DNA of 18,357 nucleotides from Candidatus Brocadiaceae bacterium (GCA_030018855.1 JASEHG010000018.1:1-18357), one strand, 5' to 3'. Numbered from the stretch's first letter, positions 6,912 through 14,776 are shown. The notes: a model not told the origin generated them from the sequence alone. Made by a program: numbers and translations.

Positions 6912-7799
6912 ATGCAACAGACGGCTAGAAACTCTGGCAATCAGACTTCCTCCGTTAAGGTAAGAGATTTTCATCTAATTCATACCATGGAATGCGGACA
7001 ATTGTTCAGGTATAGAAGGGTGGGGGATTGGTACTATGTCCATTCGGGAGATAAATTTTTTAAGATAAGGCAGGGGGAAAGTCGCCTGGAGTTCTCGGGG
7101 GCAGATAAGGACTTTATTAGGCACTTCTTTTCGCTTGATGTCCCCATGAAAGACGTATTATCCGAGATACCACTAGACAGGCATACCCGAAGGGCCATCC
7201 GATTGTATTACGGTCTCAGGATTATCAGGCAGGACCCATGGGAGTGTCTATTGTCTTATCTCTGCTCTATTGCCTCTAATATCCCAAAGATACAGAGGTG
7301 TCTGGACGGCCTGGCCAGGGTATTCGGAGAAGAGGTCCGTCTGGATGAGGTCAAAGGATATAGCCTGCCCGAGTCCAACCAGATAGCGTCGGTAGGGGCA
7401 CGGCGTGCCGTGCCCCTACTCAAGGGGCTTGGCCTGGGCTTCAGGTCCAAGTACGTCTACGAGGTCTCTCAACGGGTGGACAGCGCCTATTTAGAATCCT
7501 TAAGGGGTCTGTCCTATCCGGAGGCTAAGGAGAAGTTAATGGAACTACCTGGGGTAGGAGAAAAGGTGGCGGATTGTGTCCTCCTATTCTCTCTGGATTT
7601 CGTAGGGGCCTTTCCTGTTGATAGGTGGATAGATAGGGCAATACGTACCTTTTACTTTAAAGGCAAAAAGGTTTCGCCGAGGGAGGTTCAATCCTTTGTC
7701 AGCGACTACTTTGGCAGGTACGGGGGGTATGCCCAGCAGTACCTTTTTCATTATTCCAGGACGGTCCTGGGGAAGGATTTCTTCCAGGGTAAACAGTAG
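6912..7799 (+). CDS. ogg: 8-oxoguanine DNA glycosylase / AP lyase, OGG1 type
   Basis: A 295-residue base-excision repair enzyme that should remove 8-oxoguanine and nick the abasic site. The N-terminal OGG domain is recognised by DFHLIHTMECGQLFRY (19-34) and the central QDPWECLLSYLCSIASNIPKI stretch starts at 107. The helix-hairpin-helix LPGVGEKVADC (212-222) carries the catalytic lysine K218, and FPVDRWIDRAI (234-244) the catalytic aspartate D237. Length and order match OGG1-type enzymes. Residues 161-170 (VGARRAVPLL), just before the LGLGFRSKY motif, are encoded by the 28-nt palindrome at 7392-7419, which keeps the frame; this loop looks about 3-4 residues longer than in relatives I remember. 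The start is uncertain: the ATG at 6912 has no good ribosome site. It is divergent from dnaA and convergent with leuD. Confidence 0.92.
   Translation: MQQTARNSGNQTSSVKVRDFHLIHTMECGQLFRYRRVGDWYYVHSGDKFFKIRQGESRLEFSGADKDFIRHFFSLDVPMKDVLSEIPLDRHTRRAIRLYYGLRIIRQDPWECLLSYLCSIASNIPKIQRCLDGLARVFGEEVRLDEVKGYSLPESNQIASVGARRAVPLLKGLGLGFRSKYVYEVSQRVDSAYLESLRGLSYPEAKEKLMELPGVGEKVADCVLLFSLDFVGAFPVDRWIDRAIRTFYFKGKKVSPREVQSFVSDYFGRYGGYAQQYLFHYSRTVLGKDFFQGKQ
7392..7419. repeat. 28-nt GTAGGGG/CCCCTAC palindrome inside the glycosylase gene
   Basis: Perfect 13-nt arms (GTAGGGGCACGGC and GCCGTGCCCCTAC) around a 2-nt centre, 28 nt in total like the copy at 573-600. It lies wholly inside the coding sequence, keeps the reading frame and supplies nearly all of residues 161-170. 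The other copies in the window are outside genes. Confidence 0.95.
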
Positions 7800-7811
7800 G
7801 TCTTTCACATG

Positions 7812-7901
7812 TGTCGTTCTGAGTGAGCCGAAGCCCTGAGCGTAGTGAAGTGGAAGCGAAGAATCTAGATTCTTCGGTCGCTTCATTCCTTCAGAATGAC
7901 A
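7812..7901. repeat. 90-nt inverted repeat of the TTCTGAG...CTCAGAA type
   Basis: Outer arms TGTCGTTCTGA (7812-7822) and TCAGAATGACA (7891-7901) match 10 of 11, and the centre is a perfect 20-nt palindrome at 7857-7876 (CGAAGAATCTAGATTCTTCG). It begins 12 nt after the glycosylase stop codon, so it forms a long hairpin at the end of that message. Similar TGTCATTCTGAG...GAAGAATCT elements are, from memory, widespread in environmental bacterial genomes. No transposase accompanies it. Confidence 0.85.
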
Positions 7902-8598
7902 ATTTGGTCGGCAAGAGGTTTACATAAGTACATCTCCACCAAAGGCATAAAAACTTTTTTACCACCCGATTTGCCTTTTTCAAAAACGATGGTAAACTTA
8001 TTGAGCGAGACCTCTGCAAGAACCAGGCAGGTAGTTCGTGTAGTTCCAGGCAAAGAATCTCGTACCTTAGCAGAAATTTTTGCCATAGGCGAATCCGCCT
8101 CTGGCGTTTCAAGATGGCATCTTGCAGAGTTCTCTATATGTATCTGAAGACCCGCTCCTTGGCAGTCGTCCGTAAATAGTGCCCCTTCGGGCTTGACACC
8201 CCCTGGAGTTTGCCTTGAGTGAAGCGAGGGGGCGAAGCCCTGAACCGGATAAGGAGGCACCTCGGGGATGCTTCCTTATCAAGGTCTCTGGGTGAAAACA
8301 TGTCCCAAAAACATGCAAGGGATATGTCCAGAAGGCCTTAGAGTTCGTTTAAAAATTGCGGGGGCCACGGGCCTGCCGCCTAGAATGTGTGGAGGCACAC
8401 GCCGACCACATAAATCGGCATGTTTACGGCCTGCCAGGAGCGGGTGAGAGAGGAAGAAGTAACGAAGTAAGAAGTAACAGGGTACGTCTTAATCGCCTAA
8501 CTGTTAACTGTAAGAAGAGGGTTGGGGAGCGTCGCGGACGTGTAAGAAGGGGCCTCCCTACAGGGGGCATATCATTCGCCGCAACTCTCTTCTTACTT
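7902..8598. other. Gene-free zone between convergent glycosylase and leuD genes
   Basis: About 700 nt with no gene I can support. Frames of 83 codons (plus, 7896-8147) and 125 codons (minus, 8260-7883) have no ribosome site, no recognised family and partly overlap the adjacent repeat. Structure is present: CAAGATG-G-CATCTTG at 8110-8124, a hairpin at 8248-8280, and 8-nt arms GTAAGAAG (8542-8549) and CTTCTTAC (8589-8596) enclosing a GCCTCCCT/AGGGGGC stem. A GAGTGAAGCGA...GAAGCCCTGA stretch at 8217-8243 resembles the inner part of the 7812-7901 element. It may be a decayed mobile element or an unrecognised RNA. Confidence 0.5.
8248..8280. repeat. Hairpin in the convergent gene-free zone
   Basis: Arms GATAAGGAGGCA and TGCTTCCTTATC pair at 11 of 12 positions around a 9-nt loop. 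Neither side is followed by a T-run, so I do not call it an intrinsic terminator. Confidence 0.7.
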
Positions 8599-9084
8599 TT
8601 ATTTCCCCATCCTTTTCTTCACAAACTGCATCAATCCCCCTGCCTCTATAATCTCTAATATTTCTTTAGGAAAGGGTTCAAAGCCGTAGTTCTTTCCCCT
8701 TGTGCGATTTATAATCTTGCTTGCCCCCAAGTCTATCTCTACCTCATCCCCTTCCTGGATATCCCCTACGGCCTCCCGGCTCTCAAATATTGGGAGGCCT
8801 ATGTTTATGGCATTTCTAAAAAATATCCTGGCAAAGCTTGAGGCGACAATGCCCTTTATGCCGCAGCCTTTTAGGGCTATGGGGGCGTGCTCCCTGGAGG
8901 AGCCACAGCCGAAATTTTCCCCGGCAACCACTAAATCTCCAGCCTTTACCTCCTTTGGGAATTCAGGGCGGGTGTCCTCAAGGCAGTGGATGGCCAGGGA
9001 CTTGGGGTCTGAGGTGACGAGGTATTTCCCCGCTATGATGTGGTCTGTACTTATGTTATTCCCAAACTTCCAGGATCTACCCAT
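8599..9084 (-). CDS. leuD: 3-isopropylmalate dehydratase small subunit (short LeuD type)
   Basis: The 161-residue small (swivelling domain) subunit of an isopropylmalate isomerase-type hydro-lyase; with LeuC it interconverts 2- and 3-isopropylmalate, or citramalate isomers. Visible motifs are FGNNISTDHIIAGKYL (7-22), FGCGSSREHAPIALKG (58-73) and ASSFARIFFRNAINIGLP (81-98). The length is that of the archaeal-type short LeuD, matching the 418-residue partner type. The substrate loop reads YLVT (21-24), nearer to the YLV- loops reported for isopropylmalate/citramalate isomerases than to the YLRT of archaeal homoaconitase; from memory, so only suggestive. The ATG at 9084 has no visible Shine-Dalgarno sequence because the CCCTAG arm of a repeat runs to within a few bases. 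It is last in the unit and separated from leuC by the activase gene. Confidence 0.95.
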   Translation of the reverse strand: MGRSWKFGNNISTDHIIAGKYLVTSDPKSLAIHCLEDTRPEFPKEVKAGDLVVAGENFGCGSSREHAPIALKGCGIKGIVASSFARIFFRNAINIGLPIFESREAVGDIQEGDEVEIDLGASKIINRTRGKNYGFEPFPKEILEIIEAGGLMQFVKKRMGK

Positions 9085-9088
9085 TGGT

Positions 9089-9167
9089 ATTAGAGGCTAG
9101 GGGCTAGGGGATGATAATCTTCTTCCTCTAACCACTGGCCCCCGGTTCTTGAACCCTAACCCCTAGT
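9089..9167. repeat. CTAGGGG-type hairpin between the activase and leuD
   Basis: GAGGCTAGGGGCTAGGGG on the plus strand near 9091-9109 faces CCCTAACCCCTAG near 9153-9165; the best stem matches 12 of 13. In mRNA sense the G-rich arm comes first and the CCCCTAGCCCCTAG arm ends about 10 nt before the leuD ATG. Same layout as 5071-5176, with a related but different repeated word. Confidence 0.75.
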
Positions 9168-9169
9168 CT

Positions 9170-12100
9170 TTAGTGCTCTTTCTGCCTAGCTTCCATCCTC
9201 TGCTGGGCCTGGTGCATGAAGGCCTCAAGGCGGGTCTGTTCGTTGGTCTCTTCTTGTCCGTCAAAGGCCATCTTCAGGACAGGTATCCCCTCATAATCCC
9301 TCTGGAACTTCTCCAGGAGGGCGTTAACTACCGTTCCGGGCATGCAGTGGAATGGTACCAGGTTTATAACCCCATCTGCGTGTTCCTCGGCGTATTCCAC
9401 CGCCCTGCCCATGCTCAGTATGCCCTCCCCGCGGAAGCTCGGGTGTATGTATCTGGAGCCTTTTTTGATGACGGCGGCGGAGGGGGCCTCTCTATAGAAG
9501 TGTCGTATGGTCCCCTTGAATGGCCTTGCGCGCCTGAAGGACTGGTATCGCTGTATAATGTCCGTAATAAACTCCTTCAGATAACCCTTCCAGTTGCGCT
9601 CCCTGCGGCAATCCTCCATACGGCAATAGCCTATGTAATTAATCCACTCCTCCAGGGGTGGCATTACTGCCTCCCCGCCCAGGTTTTCTATCCTCTTGAC
9701 AATAAAGGTATTAGCGTACTGGTTCATCCTGACGTATACCTCGCCTATAATCCCTATTAAAGGTCTGGGTACACTCCTATCCACCTTTATCTGGAGGAAG
9801 CGGTCTCTGGCCTTCTGGGCCACCCTGAGGAGGTCTTTCCCCTTCTCTATCCACTGTATTGCCATGTCCACGTAGTACCTGTAAACGGCATCCGATTCCC
9901 CTGGATTGACCTCGTATGGGCGGGTCTGTCTGAGGAGTCTCTGCAGATAGTCAACCAGGAGTATTCCCTGCCATGCCAGTTGCTTAAAGGCCATACCTAA
10001 CGCCGCTACGTCTTGCTGGTAGCTCTTGTCCTGGTCAAGACACACCATCGGTACTTCTTTGAACCCCAGGTCATCAAGTACCATGCGGTGGAACTTATTG
10101 TATTGACCGAAACGGCAGGGACCATAGGCGGTAGCCATGAAGAAGGCGCTATTCTTTGGATTGAAGTCCTTGCTGGTGACCTTTTTGACTATGTCCCCGG
10201 TGGTAAGGATGGCAGGGTAACATTCCTTTCCAGACGTGTAGCGTCTGCCTATGTCCAGGCTTTCCTTATCCGGCATTGGCAGGGCCTCAGCGTCCACCCC
10301 ACAGGCCCTCATGGCCGCGGCCAGCAAGAAACCATGGTCGTCCATGTAAGGGATGAAGACCCTTTTCTTCTTGGTGATGTTCATTGGGGCAGCCACAGGG
10401 GGTACATGGGTGGGTCTCTCTCCCTTCCTGACGTTCCTGAGGCTATCCAAAAAGGCCTCACACCTGGTTACGGCACCAACGTCTGCGCTGTGTTCGTCAA
10501 TCTCTATGGTAAGCTGAGGCTTGCCTCTCAACTCCTTCATGTAATACTTATGGATAAAGGCGTCCGGCCCGCAGCCAAAGTTGGTGATGTACAGGGGATA
10601 TAACCTCTTGTCATTGGCTATGACCCTGGTCGCCGCTATAATCTTCTGCCCCGAGCGCCAATACATGTGTGGATAGTCCTCCGCCGCCGACACGACGTCC
10701 ATGGGTAGCATATCCATAGGAATGGCCAGCACCCCGCGCTCCCGGAGCTTCTCGGGGAGGTTGAGGTTTACCCCACTATCGCAACTATTGTAGGGCCTTC
10801 CCAGGATGACCAGGGCTATGTCATCCTCCTTAAGCCCTTCTAGTATCTCCTTCCCCTTCTTCTCCAGGAGGTCGTAAAATCTATTTTGTGCCGCAAGGGC
10901 GGCATCAATGGCCCTCTCCACGGCATCTCCTCCCTTACCCAGTTCCCTGGCCAACTGACGGAAGACGTCCCTGAGGTGCTCCTCCCCCCACTCCAGGTGG
11001 AACACGGGCTGTAAGACCTTAAAGTGCCGCCGGTCTAACTTCATGGCTGAACGGACCATGTATGGTAACCCCTGGACGTAGGGACAGAGGTAGGAGTGTA
11101 CTAGCTTGGGGCTGACGTTTGGCAGATTAACCACGCTGGGGATAAACAGGTAATCTATCTTCTTATTGAGCAGGTTGAAGACGTGCCCATGGGCCACCTT
11201 TATGGGAAAGCAGGTCTCGGCCGCAATATTCTCCACGCCCCCTTTAATAAGCTCCGGATTAGTCTTGTCTGAGTTTACCACCTCATAGCCCAGCTCGGTA
11301 AAGAAGGCCTTCCACATAGGTAAGAGCTCAAAGAACATATTGGCCTGAGGCATACCTATCTTGAGGCCATTGGGTGCATCCGGCTTATCCTTAGGATAGG
11401 CCGTATACAGGAACTGTGTCCTCTCCCTGAATAGCCTGGGGAGGTGGCTCCCCAGGTTGCGCTTTTTTGAGTCCTCATATTTGCCACATCTATCACCGTA
11501 ATAGAGAGGGGTTTCTCCTGTTATCTCTACCTTCCTTACCGTACAGATGTTAGAGCAATCCCGGCAGACAAAAGAGCCTATGTTGCAACGGCGGTTGCGG
11601 AGGTCAAAGCCCTTGAAGGTGGATTTTTCCCATGTGCGTTCCCTGAGGGCAATTACAGCGGCGCCTATGGCCCCCATACAGTCATGATGGGGTGGTACTG
11701 TTATCCTTTTCCCCAATACTTTTTCAAAGGCCGCCTTAACCCCACGGTTGTAGGCCACACCACCCTGGAAGAATATACGGTTCCCTACCTTTCGTCCCTC
11801 CACTACCCTGTTGAGGTAGTTGAGTACTATGGAATAGCTCAGGCCAGCCACCAGGTCATCCTTGGCTACCCCTTTTTGCTGGTGGTGGACCAGGTCGGAT
11901 TCCATAAATACCGTGCACCTCTCCCCCATACTGCAAGGGCCGCAGGAACCGAGGGCCATCTTCCCGAACTCTTCTTTTATGCTTATGTCCAGTCTCTCAG
12001 ATTGTTCTTCCAGGAAAGAGCCAGTACCGGCGGCGCACACCTTGTTCATGGTGAAATCCACCACTGCACCGTTCTCTATGCTGACGTATTTTGAGTCCTG

Positions 12101-13369
12101 CCCGCCAATCTCAAAGATGGTATCTACCTCGGGGTCTGTGCATATTGCGGCGGTAGCATGGGCAGTAATCTCGTTCTTGGTGATGTCTGCACCTATGTAA
12201 TCCCCCGTGAGGTAACGGCCGGAGCCAGTAGTACCCACCCCCTTCACCTCTACTGCGTCGCCCATCTCTAGTCCCACCTCAAAAAGCCCCTTGGTGACGG
12301 CCTCTAGCGGCCTTCCGGCCGTCATGAGGTATCTGCGGGCAAGTACGTTCATGTCCTTATCTATTACTATTACATTGGTGCTGATGGAACCCACGTCTAC
12401 ACCTACGTAGGCCTCTATCCTGCCGTTGGCCTTTATGGGCATACAGTGGATATTGATATGATAATTATCTCCCACAAGCCCTTCCATAGTAGCTGTTTCG
12501 GCATTGCGGTTTTTCATGTGGGCATGCAGGGCCTCTACCCCACGGTAGGGGGTGCCATTGACCTTACCCATGATGGTAAGGACGGCACCGATGGCCCCCA
12601 TTACGGCAAAATACTGTGGTATCACTAGCTCCCCGGGACTAAGCTCCAGGACGTCCTGGAAGGCCTTTATCATGGCCTTGTTGGCGGCCACTCCACCCTG
12701 GAAGGCTATGGGCTTCTTGAACTCCTTCCCCTTGGCGATGGTGCTCTTAAAATTCCTGGCCATGGCGTAGCACAGCCCTGCCAGGATGTCGTGCAGTGGG
12801 GTAGCCTCCTGCTGGAGGTGTATCATGTCTGACTTGGCGAAGACACTGCAGCGGCCGGCAATCCTCGGGGGGTTCTTAGACCGGAGGGCCAGCTCCGCAA
12901 ACTCCTCCTCTATGGAGATACCCAGACGGGAGGCTTGTTGGTCCAGGAAGGAACCCGTACCGGCGGCGCACATAGTGTTCATGGAGAACTCTGCTACCCT
13001 TGTGTCCCCGGTTCTTCCGTCGGGTTCAAGTAGCATGAACTTGGAGTCCTGCCCCCCAATCTCTATAACGGTCCTGACCTCAGGGTGGAAGGAGGCGGTG
13101 GCCTTACTCTGGGCCACCACCTCATTTACGAAGGTAATCCCCAGCACCTCTGCCAGGAGTTTCCCTCCTGAGCCTGTAGCCGCCATGCCCACCACCTCTC
13201 CCCTGGGGTGCCGGCTAAAGAGGTCTGTTAGGACCCTTATGCTCGTATCTACAGGTTGACCGTGGGTCCTTATGTAATGGCTTTCTAAGACCTGTTTATT
13301 CTCGTTGACTACTACTGCCTTAAGGCTGACAGAGCCGATATCTATGCCAATGAATTTTCTTTCCTTCAT
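9170..13369 (-). CDS. Large acyl-CoA dehydratase activase / BcrA-BadF ATPase with HgdB-like region
   Basis: A 1399-residue fusion of the 2-hydroxyacyl-CoA dehydratase system. Two ASKHA ATPase domains of the BcrA/BadF/HgdC type (about 4-265 and 319-576) each contain the phosphate motif GIDIGS or GVDVGS, EIGGQDSK and a CAAGTGSFL motif. Their paired cluster cysteines are C134/C174 and C445/C485. Next is a cysteine knuckle (C595, C602, C605, C609, C628), then a DUF2229 region (about 667-885; CFPIKVAHGH) and an HgdB-like region (about 1000-1395) with isolated cysteines in GKECYP, YGPCRFG and PFHCMPG. In characterised relatives a homodimeric activase holds one [4Fe-4S] cluster and drives an ATP-dependent one-electron transfer; here both halves are in one chain. 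Start: AGAGG is 6 nt before the ATG at 13369 but abuts the ATG at 13375. The substrate is unknown. It sits between leuC and leuD. Confidence 0.9.
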   Translation of the reverse strand: MKERKFIGIDIGSVSLKAVVVNENKQVLESHYIRTHGQPVDTSIRVLTDLFSRHPRGEVVGMAATGSGGKLLAEVLGITFVNEVVAQSKATASFHPEVRTVIEIGGQDSKFMLLEPDGRTGDTRVAEFSMNTMCAAGTGSFLDQQASRLGISIEEEFAELALRSKNPPRIAGRCSVFAKSDMIHLQQEATPLHDILAGLCYAMARNFKSTIAKGKEFKKPIAFQGGVAANKAMIKAFQDVLELSPGELVIPQYFAVMGAIGAVLTIMGKVNGTPYRGVEALHAHMKNRNAETATMEGLVGDNYHINIHCMPIKANGRIEAYVGVDVGSISTNVIVIDKDMNVLARRYLMTAGRPLEAVTKGLFEVGLEMGDAVEVKGVGTTGSGRYLTGDYIGADITKNEITAHATAAICTDPEVDTIFEIGGQDSKYVSIENGAVVDFTMNKVCAAGTGSFLEEQSERLDISIKEEFGKMALGSCGPCSMGERCTVFMESDLVHHQQKGVAKDDLVAGLSYSIVLNYLNRVVEGRKVGNRIFFQGGVAYNRGVKAAFEKVLGKRITVPPHHDCMGAIGAAVIALRERTWEKSTFKGFDLRNRRCNIGSFVCRDCSNICTVRKVEITGETPLYYGDRCGKYEDSKKRNLGSHLPRLFRERTQFLYTAYPKDKPDAPNGLKIGMPQANMFFELLPMWKAFFTELGYEVVNSDKTNPELIKGGVENIAAETCFPIKVAHGHVFNLLNKKIDYLFIPSVVNLPNVSPKLVHSYLCPYVQGLPYMVRSAMKLDRRHFKVLQPVFHLEWGEEHLRDVFRQLARELGKGGDAVERAIDAALAAQNRFYDLLEKKGKEILEGLKEDDIALVILGRPYNSCDSGVNLNLPEKLRERGVLAIPMDMLPMDVVSAAEDYPHMYWRSGQKIIAATRVIANDKRLYPLYITNFGCGPDAFIHKYYMKELRGKPQLTIEIDEHSADVGAVTRCEAFLDSLRNVRKGERPTHVPPVAAPMNITKKKRVFIPYMDDHGFLLAAAMRACGVDAEALPMPDKESLDIGRRYTSGKECYPAILTTGDIVKKVTSKDFNPKNSAFFMATAYGPCRFGQYNKFHRMVLDDLGFKEVPMVCLDQDKSYQQDVAALGMAFKQLAWQGILLVDYLQRLLRQTRPYEVNPGESDAVYRYYVDMAIQWIEKGKDLLRVAQKARDRFLQIKVDRSVPRPLIGIIGEVYVRMNQYANTFIVKRIENLGGEAVMPPLEEWINYIGYCRMEDCRRERNWKGYLKEFITDIIQRYQSFRRARPFKGTIRHFYREAPSAAVIKKGSRYIHPSFRGEGILSMGRAVEYAEEHADGVINLVPFHCMPGTVVNALLEKFQRDYEGIPVLKMAFDGQEETNEQTRLEAFMHQAQQRMEARQKEH

Positions 13370-13382
13370 ACCCATCCTCTAA

Positions 13383-13498
13383 AAAGTAGACAGGCGACAG
13401 GAGACAAGAGGACAGATTTTTTCCCTCGCAACCCGTTCCTTTGTCCCTGTTATCTGTCCCCTGTTACCTGTTACCCGTTCCCTGTTACCTGTCCCCTT
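13383..13498. repeat. GGTAACAGG/GGACAGG-type hairpin between leuC and the activase
   Basis: The plus strand has a short GACAGGCGACAGGAGACA arm (13388-13410) and a long tract of CCTGTTACC / CCTGTCCCC / CCCGTTCC words (13431-13497). In mRNA sense the GGGGACAGG, GGTAACAGG and GGAACGGG words come first, directly after the leuC stop, and the pyrimidine arm lies just before the activase ribosome site. Pairing is imperfect but clear. Confidence 0.75.
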
Positions 13499-13499
13499 G

Positions 13500-14756
13500 T
13501 TATGCAACCTCTGCCGGGTGGGTAATCCTGCCAGTAATGGCAGAGGCTGCGGCTACGGCAGGGCTTGAGAGGTAGACCTCACTCTTGGGGTGTCCCATCC
13601 TGCCTGGAAAATTCCTGTTGGTGGTGGCCAGGCACCTCTCACCCTCTGCAAGGATACCCATGTGTCCGCCTAGACAAGGTCCGCAAGTTGGGGTGGAGAC
13701 ACTGGCCCCAGCTTTTAAGAACGTCTCTATCAGTCCTTCCTTAATGGCCTCCAGATAGATGGCCTGTGTGGCAGGGATTACAATGAGCCTGACGTAGGGA
13801 TGCACCTTTTTCCCTTTGAGGAGGCCTGCCGCTACCCTGAGGTCTGTTATCCTCCCATTGGTGCAAGAGCCAATCACAACCTGGTCTATGCCTATCCGTG
13901 CGAGTGTCTCCACAGGTTGGACATTAGAGGGTAAATTCGGAAGGGCTACCTGTGGGGTTATCTTGCTGGCGTCGTATTCTTTTGTCTGGCAGTATGAGGC
14001 GGCACCATTACTGGAATACATTATATAACCTCTTTTAGCCCTGCCTTTTACATACTTCTCTGTAATCTTGTCCGGGGGTATTATCCCTGCCTTTGCACCT
14101 GCCTCCACTGCCATGTTACATATGGCGAAGCGGTCATCTATTGGTAGGGCGGAGATGCCTGGACCGGTGAATTCCATAACCCTATACAATGCCCCATCTA
14201 CCCCTATGTCTCCAATTACAAATAGGATGAGGTCCTTACCCGAACTCCATTTAGGAAGTCTGCCATTAAATAAGAATTTAATAGTTTCAGGTACCTTTAG
14301 CCATACCTTCCCGGTGGCAAAACAGGCCGCCAGGTCGGTACTACCTACACCCACGGCAAAGGCCCCCAGGGCCCCATAGGTGCAGGTGTGAGAGTCTGCC
14401 CCTATCACAAGGTCCCCAGGGAGCACAAGTCCCATCTCTGGCAACAAGGCATGTTCCACACCCATGGAACCTATCTCAAAGAAGTATTCCAGCTGGTGAC
14501 TTCTGGCGAAGTCCCTGAGGGTCTTTACCTGCTGGGCTGAGGCTATGTCTTTACTGGGGGTAAAGTGGTCAGGGACAAGGGCAATCCTGTTACGGTCAAA
14601 GACCTTCTCCAGCCCTGCCTCTTCAAATTCTTTTATTGCTATGGGGGCAGTGATGTCGTTCCCAAGACAAAAGTCTACGTCTGCGTAGACAAATTGTCCT
14701 GGGTACACCTCACCCTGTCCAGAATGTGCCGCAATAATCCTTTCTGCCAGCGTCAT
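13500..14756 (-). CDS. leuC: 3-isopropylmalate dehydratase large subunit (LeuC, homoaconitase-like type)
   Basis: The 418-residue catalytic subunit of an isopropylmalate isomerase-type hydro-lyase carrying a [4Fe-4S] cluster. The three cluster ligands are C298 (IGSCTNGRITDLR) and C358/C361 (TPTCGPCLGGHMG). Other family motifs are GADSHTCTYGALGAFAVGVGSTD (119-141), VEAGAKAGIIPPD (217-229) and FPGRMGHPKSEVYLSSP (383-399). The length is typical of the short archaeal-type LeuC found in many bacteria, not the 465-residue E. coli type, and it pairs with the short LeuD. Isopropylmalate, citramalate or homocitrate could be the substrate; isopropylmalate or citramalate is most likely. The ATG at 14756 has an AAGGG about 11 nt upstream. 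It follows the zinc-ribbon gene after a 162-nt spacer and precedes the activase by 130 nt. Confidence 0.95.
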   Translation of the reverse strand: MTLAERIIAAHSGQGEVYPGQFVYADVDFCLGNDITAPIAIKEFEEAGLEKVFDRNRIALVPDHFTPSKDIASAQQVKTLRDFARSHQLEYFFEIGSMGVEHALLPEMGLVLPGDLVIGADSHTCTYGALGAFAVGVGSTDLAACFATGKVWLKVPETIKFLFNGRLPKWSSGKDLILFVIGDIGVDGALYRVMEFTGPGISALPIDDRFAICNMAVEAGAKAGIIPPDKITEKYVKGRAKRGYIMYSSNGAASYCQTKEYDASKITPQVALPNLPSNVQPVETLARIGIDQVVIGSCTNGRITDLRVAAGLLKGKKVHPYVRLIVIPATQAIYLEAIKEGLIETFLKAGASVSTPTCGPCLGGHMGILAEGERCLATTNRNFPGRMGHPKSEVYLSSPAVAAASAITGRITHPAEVA

Positions 14757-14776
14757 CTCTATGTATACCCTTAAGG

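Noticed and set aside
7883..8260. A 125-codon minus-strand frame in the gene-free zone
   Set aside because: No family recognised, no ribosome site, and it partly reads through the 7812-7901 repeat.
8248..8280. Intrinsic terminator for leuD or the glycosylase gene
   Set aside because: The hairpin is strong but lacks a following T-run on either strand and lies hundreds of bases from both stop codons.
8166..8340. Insertion-sequence end or structured RNA such as tmRNA, RNase P RNA or 4.5S RNA
   Set aside because: None of the characteristic conserved stretches of those RNAs is present, and no transposase reading frame or flanking target duplication could be identified.
8356..8658. A 100-codon plus-strand frame ending in leuD
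   Set aside because: No ribosome site, Arg-rich low-quality translation, overlaps the 3' end of leuD on the other strand.
9173..9760. A 195-codon plus-strand frame and other long frames (10013-10603, 12786-13259) opposite the activase gene
   Set aside because: They are antisense to a gene with unmistakable domain motifs, have no ribosome sites and match no family; codon bias of the true gene creates them.
13383..13498. CRISPR array suggested by repeated CCTGTTACC words
   Set aside because: The units are 8-10 nt, degenerate and adjacent, without unique spacers of 30-40 nt and without cas genes.
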